Positions 1-5,561 of a stretch of 16,137 nt of DNA are shown here, one piece after another. The translations under genes were made by a program, and so were the position numbers. Below the pieces are notes generated by a model, which was not told the origin of the DNA, did not search any database, and was given only the letters and a program-made list of their open reading frames with translations. This stretch comes from Treponema sp. (GTDB lineage Bacteria > Spirochaetota > Spirochaetia > Treponematales > Breznakiellaceae), in NCBI GenBank assembly GCA_009785545.1, contig WQWD01000016.1:1-16137 (forward strand), read 5' to 3'. Numbering within the stretch: position 1 is the first letter of the stretch; every line of letters begins with the position of its first letter.

Positions 1-872
1 CCCTTTTCGCCGTGAACCCACCATGAATAATCGATCCAGTTTTCAATGTCATCCGGTCTTTTTCGATACCACGCAAGATACTCGGACAAATGCCCGTTGC
101 TTTCTGTGCTGTAATAACCAAATCTTTCAAGAATATCAATGCGGACTTTTTCCTGTTTACTATACTCGGGATGATTTTTAAAACTTTCCGGCAGCTTCCC
201 TCTCATATCTTTACCGTTATGCAAAACTTGTAAATACCATGTTTGATGATTAATCCCTGCACAGATTATGTCTACTTCAGAAACAGGCAACCCCAAAACT
301 TTTGCGATCTGTTCATGCCCGTGCTGAACACCGTGGCAAAGCCCCAGCGTTTTTACACCGCCGTAAGTATTCGCCGCCCATGTGTTCATTGCGTTGGGAT
401 TTGAGTAATTTAAAAACAGCGCACTAGGATCGGAGACTTCTCGAATATCTTTACAAATATCCAGAATGACAGGAATTGTCCGCTGTCCGTACATAATCCC
501 GCCGGCACAAATCGTGTCTCCGACACATTGGTTCACTCCATACTTCATGGGAATTTCCACATCAAGGGCGAATGTCTCAAGCCCGCCGACACGGATAAAA
601 GAAAAAATGTATTTTGCGCCTGTCAAAGCTTCACGGCGGCTTGTGGTTTTTGACAATTTTACTTTATCTAAACCATTCGCTTTGATGTCTCTGTCCAAAA
701 CATTAAAAACCATTTCCAAGCTGTGACTGTCAATATCCATCAAAGCGATTTCGATGTTCCGAAGCTGAGGAACACCTAAAATGTCTGTGACCATTCGTCT
801 TGTAAAGCCGACACTGCCCGCTCCGATAATTGCAATTTTAATTGCTTCAATCTTGATTGCTTCAATTTTCAT
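1..872 (-). CDS. GH4 family NAD-dependent glycosidase, alpha-galacturonidase/alpha-galactosidase-like (3' end outside window)
   Basis: About 290 N-terminal residues are visible; the C terminus lies beyond the left edge. The Rossmann motif IAIIGAGSVGF is at residues 13-23. Further GH4 landmarks are NYSNPNAMNTW (155-165), GLCHGVQHG (177-185) and AGINHQTW (205-212). The Cys-His pair at 179-180 is the metal-binding site in GH4 enzymes that act on non-phosphorylated galactosides, glucosides or uronides. GH4 enzymes cleave glycosides by an NAD+ and Mn2+ dependent oxidation-elimination route and are cytoplasmic; no signal peptide is seen. With an Lpl-type importer upstream, LplD-like alpha-galacturonidase is the leading guess, but the substrate is inference. 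The start at 872 follows AAGGAGAAGTT and lies 19 bp after the GH127 stop, so the two genes are probably co-transcribed. Oddity: residues 3-12 are a duplicated IEAIK placed before the usual first strand. Confidence 0.88.
   Translation of the reverse strand, partial: MKIEAIKIEAIKIAIIGAGSVGFTRRMVTDILGVPQLRNIEIALMDIDSHSLEMVFNVLDRDIKANGLDKVKLSKTTSRREALTGAKYIFSFIRVGGLETFALDVEIPMKYGVNQCVGDTICAGGIMYGQRTIPVILDICKDIREVSDPSALFLNYSNPNAMNTWAANTYGGVKTLGLCHGVQHGHEQIAKVLGLPVSEVDIICAGINHQTWYLQVLHNGKDMRGKLPESFKNHPEYSKQEKVRIDILERFGYYSTESNGHLSEYLAWYRKRPDDIENWIDYSWWVHGEK
837..866 (-). repeat. 15-bp tandem duplication at the 5' end of the GH4 gene
   Basis: Two adjacent 15-bp units, 866-852 and 851-837, differ at 2 of 15 positions. 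Both encode IEAIK and together extend the N terminus ahead of the normal first beta-strand. Removing both copies would give a canonical GH4 start, MKIAIIGAGS. Confidence 0.7.
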
Positions 873-891
873 AACTTCTCCTTTTGCTGGT

Positions 892-3198
892 TTAATTCTT
901 TAACAGCCTGACATTAAAAACTCCGCCGGCTATATTGTCACCGATACATTGAAACTTAACTCTGATAAAATCTTTTCCCTTAACCATTTCATTTGGAACA
1001 GGATATTCTACATTGATAAAATCACCTTTAGCAAATTTAGCGATGTCTTCATTTGCCAGCAATTGATCGTCAATCAGAATGTCAAAAGCCCGCTCTCCGT
1101 CCCAGTTCCCCCAATAGCGGAGCATAAGTCTGACATTTTCATTACCGCCGGTTTTTAGCCGATATTGAAAAAAACCGCCGTTAACAGCGTCCCGCCAAGC
1201 TTCACCGTAATGTAAGCCGTTACGTGAATTAAGCTGCTGTAATTGGTGATCTGTTTCCGGCTGCTGCTCCCCGGGATTTACAGCGTCAATCGTGCGGTTA
1301 TCCAAAGCAATTTTTTCTTTTTCGGCTTCCAGCAATTTTTCGATAAAGTTTTTGTATTTAACTTCGGTCATGGCAAGCCAGTAAATGATGTAGCGGCTGT
1401 CATGAATGCGAAAAAACGGTTCAAAAACAAACTGCTTCGATTTGTCTTGCTCGCGCGAAAAAAGTTCCGAACAAGTATAAGAAAAGGGTTTATCTTTTAC
1501 CGGCTGCATGAAACTTAGCTTTGCGGCAATTTCGTCAGTCTCACCCAACAAACAAGGAGCTTCGTACAACGGCATGAGCGCTCCGTTAGCGCCCTGATCC
1601 CATCTGCCGTATTCCGCCATAAGGCCATCAAGGTTTTCGCCGGATGTTTTTGCTCCCAATAGAATTGGCCCACGCATGATTGCGATGTAGTCAGATACCT
1701 TCGGCATTTTTTCAATACGAAAGCTCATAGGCACTTCGATACAAACAGTGTCGCCGTCTTTCCATGTACGATCAATCAAAATATATGAAGAACCTTCAGC
1801 TGAAGATTCTTCAGCCCCTTGCCCGGCATTCTCTGCGTAATTTTTACTGTCAATGACAATTTTTATTGCACTGTTTGTTACCCAAAATGGACAGCGTATT
1901 GCCAGTGTACATCGAACAGGCTCTTTTACTTTGAGCGTCAACGTTGTTTGATCTTCATCGGGAAAATTTGTGGTTTGTGTTACAACCATGTTTTTTTCTT
2001 TCCATTCAACTGATGACGCAGCAAAGAGATTAACATACAAAGTATTATCGATCTGTGTATAAATAAACTCATCATACTTTAGATGATTTTCCATACCAGT
2101 TCCTACACAGCACCACATGGCTTTATTTACCTGCGAGTAAACCCGATAATGTCCGGGTCTGGCGGAAGTAAAGTAAACATAACCGCCGTGCTCCGGGTGT
2201 TGGCTTGAAAGAATATGGTTATACAAAGCACGTTCAATAAAGTCAGCATAACGTGCTTGAGGATCAATCCTGAACAAAATATTTGCGAGTTTTAACATAT
2301 TATAGGTGTTGCAAGTTTCCGGCCCTTCACGATCTTCGATCTGTTCTCGTGCGTCTTTGTCGGCGGTAAAATGCTCACGGCGACTGTTGCCTCCAAACGA
2401 CAGCGTGCGATTGCTTACAACCGTTTCCCAAAAAAATTCCGCAGCCCGCCGATATTCAAGGCTGCCTGTTAATTCCGCTATTCGTGCGTAACCTACCGCC
2501 TTGGGGATTTGCGTATTAGCATGTTTGTTATCAAGATTGTCGATACCTTTAAGCATATTGTCAAAAATTTCCCGATGCGAAAAACGTTTTGCCGCCTCAA
2601 GATATTTTTCATTGCCGCTTATAACGTACGCATCGGCGTATACTTCGTTCATGCCGCCAAACTCGGTTGCAAGCATTTCTTCCATTTGATCATCGTTAAG
2701 CGAATCGATAACGGTACAGCCCCAATCACAAAGATTTAAAAACATTTGTTTTGCGTCATCGTTTGCACAGTACAACCAGACATCACGCAAGCCCGCATAC
2801 ATTTTGTGGATATTGTACCAAGGAGCCCAGTATTCCTTTACAGTTTTAACAACGCCATTTTTTAAATCGCCCCACAGTTTTTCACAGTTGGGAATACCTC
2901 CCAAATAACCTTTGCCTTTTTTTTGAACTGGCTTTAATTCCGCAATGATGTAATCCGCTCTCTCCTTGCACCGGAGATTTCCGGCTTTTGCCCAAGCCAT
3001 CGCAAGCGCAGACAAATAATGGCCGGCAACGTGTCCGTCCAATCCTTTCCAGTGATCAAAGGCAGGTTTCTTCGGCTTCATGCCAGCTTCGATAAAATAC
3101 GGAGCGAGCAAAGAGTCTGTGTCATATTTCAGTAGTACATTTACATTCAGATCAAAGGCATTTTTGAACAGCCCGTTTAACAAGTTTGTTTTTATCAT
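892..3198 (-). CDS. GH127-type beta-L-arabinofuranosidase (DUF1680 family) with C-terminal beta-sandwich region
   Basis: 768 residues, a usual length for the multi-domain members of this family. The alpha/alpha-barrel covers roughly residues 10-420. Family marks are NIHKMYAGLRD (129-139), EFGGMNEVYADAY (179-191) and NKHANTQIP (224-232). EGPETC (291-296) and WCCVG (362-366) match the Glu-x-Cys and Cys-Cys groups that bind zinc in characterised GH127 enzymes, where one of the paired cysteines is the nucleophile. E275 in REHF is a plausible acid/base residue. After residue 640 comes the C-terminal segment typical of long members (GEQQPETDHQ, WRDAVNGGFFQY, RYWGNW). The expected role is release of terminal beta-L-arabinofuranose from imported oligosaccharides; no signal peptide, so cytoplasmic. 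The start at 3198 has AAAGGGAA upstream. It heads a likely two-gene unit with GH4 and has its own -10-like sequence. Confidence 0.92.
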   Translation of the reverse strand: MIKTNLLNGLFKNAFDLNVNVLLKYDTDSLLAPYFIEAGMKPKKPAFDHWKGLDGHVAGHYLSALAMAWAKAGNLRCKERADYIIAELKPVQKKGKGYLGGIPNCEKLWGDLKNGVVKTVKEYWAPWYNIHKMYAGLRDVWLYCANDDAKQMFLNLCDWGCTVIDSLNDDQMEEMLATEFGGMNEVYADAYVISGNEKYLEAAKRFSHREIFDNMLKGIDNLDNKHANTQIPKAVGYARIAELTGSLEYRRAAEFFWETVVSNRTLSFGGNSRREHFTADKDAREQIEDREGPETCNTYNMLKLANILFRIDPQARYADFIERALYNHILSSQHPEHGGYVYFTSARPGHYRVYSQVNKAMWCCVGTGMENHLKYDEFIYTQIDNTLYVNLFAASSVEWKEKNMVVTQTTNFPDEDQTTLTLKVKEPVRCTLAIRCPFWVTNSAIKIVIDSKNYAENAGQGAEESSAEGSSYILIDRTWKDGDTVCIEVPMSFRIEKMPKVSDYIAIMRGPILLGAKTSGENLDGLMAEYGRWDQGANGALMPLYEAPCLLGETDEIAAKLSFMQPVKDKPFSYTCSELFSREQDKSKQFVFEPFFRIHDSRYIIYWLAMTEVKYKNFIEKLLEAEKEKIALDNRTIDAVNPGEQQPETDHQLQQLNSRNGLHYGEAWRDAVNGGFFQYRLKTGGNENVRLMLRYWGNWDGERAFDILIDDQLLANEDIAKFAKGDFINVEYPVPNEMVKGKDFIRVKFQCIGDNIAGGVFNVRLLKN

Positions 3199-3232
3199 TT
3201 GTTATTCCCTTTCAATAAATTACCATTATTTG

Positions 3233-3238
3233 ATTATA
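3233..3238 (-). promoter_or_regulatory. candidate -10 element for the GH127-GH4 unit
   Basis: The minus strand reads TATAAT here, 35 bp before the GH127 start codon. No good -35 hexamer lies at 16-18 bp spacing (the best at 17 bp is TTCTAA), so this rests on the perfect -10 and its position. It lies outside the 3283-4454 segment, so GH127-GH4 transcription need not depend on genes inside that segment. Confidence 0.45.
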
Positions 3239-3282
3239 AGCGATATAGGTAATTTTTAGAATAACTACGGTGTTTTTAATTT

Positions 3283-3316
3283 GAGGCTGTCCCAAAACTT
3301 CAGTCTTTGGGACAGC
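3283..3316. repeat. palindromic repeat, left copy
   Basis: A perfect 11-bp stem (3286-3296 with 3306-3316) with a 9-nt loop. It lies 18 bp downstream of the lipoprotein stop codon. No T-tract follows on either strand, so an intrinsic terminator is not supported. It shares the GxCTGTCCCAAAACT core with 4417-4454. Confidence 0.65.
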
Positions 3317-3334
3317 TACCGTGAGATGGACTTT

Positions 3335-3892
3335 TTAATTCATTCTTTTAAGTGTTGTTATTTGTCCTAACATAGAAAGAGTAAGTGTGTTACCGTGTAT
3401 GGAATAATCCACTGACATTGGGGAAAAAGTGTAGTTCAACATTTCGTCAATTTCGGATTCGCTCATGTTAAAATTCGAGTCCGCTATTAATGCCGTTCGA
3501 AGTGCCCCTCTTGTAAACCAACCTGCTTCAAATCCAAAAGATTCACCACGAATGTGTGTGATATTCATTGTAATTATACCATTACTTGTCGTATAACTTC
3601 CTCTAGCAAGCAAAGAAGCTTCTGGAGGATCATTATTACTCCGACTTACCATGTATATCTCAAATGAACCATTATTAAACCTAAAATACTCCATATACCA
3701 GATTTCATCACAGGCATACTCAACTCCCATATCTAGACTTTTTTCACAGTCACAAAAGACCAAAAACCATGTTCCATTTAAAGCGATATCTACATCATTG
3801 TCAGTTGTTCCATTATTACAACCAATAACCGTCATTCCGAATACCAGAACCATTACCAGTATTCCCATCAATGAAAACAATTTATTTTTCAT
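3335..3892 (-). CDS. small treponeme-type lipoprotein of unknown function
   Basis: 185 residues from the chosen start. A lipoprotein signal peptide, MKNKLFSLMG to VIGC, puts the lipidated cysteine near residue 25. The mature part opens with ALNGTWFLVF and holds short motifs such as YFRFNNGSFE, RGSYTTSNGIITMNIT and IHGNTLTLS. I associate this pattern with a lipocalin-like beta-barrel family repeated in treponeme genomes; that comes from memory, not a search. The start at 3892 is preferred over the upstream ATG at 3910 because GGAGG sits 6 nt before it and the lipoprotein signal begins there. It is divergent from the XRE gene, with a shared 152-bp intergenic region. No enzymatic motif is seen and the role is unknown. 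Confidence 0.82.
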   Translation of the reverse strand: MKNKLFSLMGILVMVLVFGMTVIGCNNGTTDNDVDIALNGTWFLVFCDCEKSLDMGVEYACDEIWYMEYFRFNNGSFEIYMVSRSNNDPPEASLLARGSYTTSNGIITMNITHIRGESFGFEAGWFTRGALRTALIADSNFNMSESEIDEMLNYTFSPMSVDYSIHGNTLTLSMLGQITTLKRMN

Positions 3893-4044
3893 TTTATTCC
3901 TCCAATTCATAAAATCTTCACAGCAAACAACTTGCTGTAAGTTAATATTTTATATTATTACTGGCTTTTTGCAAGTTGTCAATAAGTTTAACGGTCTATT
4001 AGCATATAAATTACGTAAAGATTATATAAAAAGGGGGTAAATTT

Positions 4045-4335
4045 ATGACATTTCAAGAGCTTTTTATAGTGAATTTAAAAGATTACAGAAAATCATATAA
4101 ACTTTCACAAGCAAAATTAGCGGAATTATGTGAATCGTCTCAAGCCTACATTGCAGAAATTGAAGTAGGAAAGAAATTCCCTTCTCCTGATATGATTGAA
4201 AAAATAGCGTCTGCTTTTAATATTGAATCTTATTGTTTATTCCAAAATAATGCCACAATAGATATTAGAACCCTTACTCCACTGAAAAGGCAAGAAATAA
4301 TTGACAAAATAACCAAAATTATTAACATTTATTAA
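4045..4335 (+). CDS. small XRE-family helix-turn-helix regulator
   Basis: 96 residues. An HTH_3/XRE domain covers roughly residues 8-65, with LSQAKLAELCESSQAYIAEIE spanning the two DNA-binding helices (about 20-40) and KKFPSPDMIEKIASAF following. The C-terminal 30 residues are short and basic with no ligand domain. The start is preceded by AAGGGGG at 7-nt spacing. It is the only complete plus-strand gene in the left 15 kb and is divergent from the small lipoprotein, which suggests it could control that gene or itself. No toxin-like partner is adjacent. It lies within the segment bounded by inverted repeats, so regulation of the flanking sugar genes is possible but unsupported. Confidence 0.88.
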   Translation: MTFQELFIVNLKDYRKSYKLSQAKLAELCESSQAYIAEIEVGKKFPSPDMIEKIASAFNIESYCLFQNNATIDIRTLTPLKRQEIIDKITKIINIY

Positions 4336-4416
4336 ATACATTGTAAAATATTCCTGATTTTATTTCGCATAACTTAGGTTTAACAGAAAAAATAGGCATT
4401 TGGCTGCTTTTTCGAA

Positions 4417-4454
4417 AGCTTGTCCCGAAACTAACCGAGTTTTGGGACAGGCTC
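4417..4454. repeat. palindromic repeat, right copy
   Basis: A 16-bp stem (4417-4432 with 4438-4453) with loop AACCG. The two non-Watson-Crick positions would be G-U pairs in plus-strand RNA and A-C mismatches in minus-strand RNA. It lies about 80 bp downstream of the XRE stop. No U-tract follows, so it is not a convincing terminator. Confidence 0.65.
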
Positions 4455-4474
4455 ATTTGTAAAATACCGACGAG

Positions 4475-5524
4475 CTAACGTTCTGCCAAATAAAAATTCA
4501 ACGCTTCCCAAGCAGGATCAGCGTAGAACCAATGCCCGCCGTCCCCGGTTACAAGTTTGATTCGATCCGTCGCTCCCGCCCCTTCGTACATACGAAGAGC
4601 TTCTTTAAAAGCTTTCTGAACACCGTTATATGGAAAAATGTCATCGTCTTTGCCTGCTGTAATTATCAATGGACGAGGCGTTATCAGTCCGGCTAAATCT
4701 CCCATGTCAAAAAAGAGGCGGATGTTTGGAATGTAATTGCAGACACAATGATGCATGGCTCCGATACAATCATCAAAAGAGCAGAAGTAACATGAAGGCA
4801 CTGAATAGCGAATTCTCGGATCAAGGCATGAAGCAAAAAATGTTGTAGCTCCTCCTGTGGAATTGCCTATACAAATAATTTTTTCTTTATCAAATTCAAA
4901 GTGTCTTTCCGCAGCATCCAAAGCTCTTTGTACATCCCAAACACGCTCACCCATTATCGTTCTTCCAATCAAAAGTGCTGCCATTGACGACTCTCCGCAG
5001 TTTGGCCCTTTTTCTGTTCCGCCCAATTCACCGAAGCACCGCTGTTCGATAATCAGAGCGCAACAGCCTTCTTTGATTGCCCGTACAGCGACATCACTTC
5101 CAATAATACTGGGAAAATTGTCATCTCCCGGATATTTGTGCCGTCCCATAGAAATGTGCATACCTGATGTATGCCCTTGCAGACAGATTACCAGCGGACG
5201 CAGACGTGGACTCAGTCGTGGACTTAGTCCATGGCGCAAGCTCGGACTCAGTCCGGACAAATCTTTGGGCTGCCAGAAATGGCATGGCACAAAAAAACCT
5301 TCTTCACTTTGAAAAACAAAGCGTGTCTCGGTAAAGTTATCAAACTCCTCTTTATACTCAACATAAAACTTGTCATCGCATTTTTGAAAAGGCAATCCCA
5401 AAAGGCAATTCAATTTGCCTTTTGCCCGATTTTGCCAGACAGAAAAATCCTCTTTGCCGTCCCAGCGCATTGACGGAACTATGTTTGCTGTTTTTTCCCT
5501 GATGAAATTATGCGGGGTAGTCAT
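4475..5524 (-). CDS. alpha/beta-hydrolase, carbohydrate-esterase-like (acetyl xylan esterase/dienelactone hydrolase type)
   Basis: 349 residues, no signal peptide, so probably a cytoplasmic deacylase acting on imported oligosaccharides. The nucleophile elbow is GNSTGG at 220-225 (Ser222). A likely catalytic Asp lies in GKDDDIFP (291-298, probably D294), with His331 in GGHWFY. LQGHTSGMHIS (115-125) forms the oxyanion-side loop and ECGESS-like cysteine context occurs at 176-180. SVPSCYFCSF and HHCVCNYIPN are typical of a subfamily of esterase-like hydrolases often found with glycosidases. Substrate is unknown; acetyl removal is inference. Residues about 90-109 (Leu/Ser/Pro/Arg-rich) look like an insertion before the LVICLQGH strand. 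The start at 5524 has AAAGGA upstream, and the gene follows the LamG-lyase gene by 37 bp, so it is probably the last gene of that operon. Confidence 0.85.
   Translation of the reverse strand: MTTPHNFIREKTANIVPSMRWDGKEDFSVWQNRAKGKLNCLLGLPFQKCDDKFYVEYKEEFDNFTETRFVFQSEEGFFVPCHFWQPKDLSGLSPSLRHGLSPRLSPRLRPLVICLQGHTSGMHISMGRHKYPGDDNFPSIIGSDVAVRAIKEGCCALIIEQRCFGELGGTEKGPNCGESSMAALLIGRTIMGERVWDVQRALDAAERHFEFDKEKIICIGNSTGGATTFFASCLDPRIRYSVPSCYFCSFDDCIGAMHHCVCNYIPNIRLFFDMGDLAGLITPRPLIITAGKDDDIFPYNGVQKAFKEALRMYEGAGATDRIKLVTGDGGHWFYADPAWEALNFYLAER
5207..5255. repeat. three near-palindromic units inside the esterase gene
   Basis: Units at 5207-5218, 5219-5231 (TGGACTTAGTCCA) and 5243-5255 (CGGACTCAGTCCG) share the core GGACTYAGTC. 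The last two are perfect 6-bp-arm palindromes around a central base. They encode the low-complexity GLSPSLRHGLSPRLSPRL stretch and keep the reading frame open. Confidence 0.7.
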
Positions 5525-5561
5525 GTTTACTTTTTCCTTTCGGACAGCCCTTTATCCATAG

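Larger units (their letters stand above)
3283..4454. mobile_element. possible transposase-less cassette bounded by 17-bp inverted repeats
   Basis: The left end GAGGCTGTCCCAAAACT (3283-3299) and the reverse complement of the right end (4438-4454) differ at one base of 17. The flanking bases are ATTT on both sides (3279-3282 and 4455-4458), a possible 4-bp target duplication. The content is a small lipoprotein gene and a divergent XRE gene, both visibly more AT-rich than the sugar genes on either side. Ends starting GAGxCTGTCC resemble insertion-sequence termini as I recall them (IS5/IS1182-like); this was not checked. No transposase is present. Each end is also a hairpin on its own, so two copies of a dispersed palindromic repeat in opposite orientation would explain the data equally well. 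Confidence 0.4.

Noticed and set aside
3286..3316. Intrinsic terminator for the small lipoprotein gene
   Set aside because: The stem is good but is followed by CTCAAATT on the minus strand, not a U-tract.
3651..4040. 129-codon plus-strand open frame antisense to the small lipoprotein and its upstream region
   Set aside because: It lacks a plausible ribosome-binding site and recognisable domain, and overlaps a well-supported lipoprotein gene.
3335..4335. Toxin-antitoxin pair formed by the XRE protein and its neighbour
   Set aside because: The neighbour is a divergent lipoprotein with an export signal, not a toxin, and the genes do not overlap or share direction.
4857..5312. 151-codon plus-strand open frame inside the esterase gene
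   Set aside because: It is antisense to conserved catalytic regions and reads as a shadow frame.
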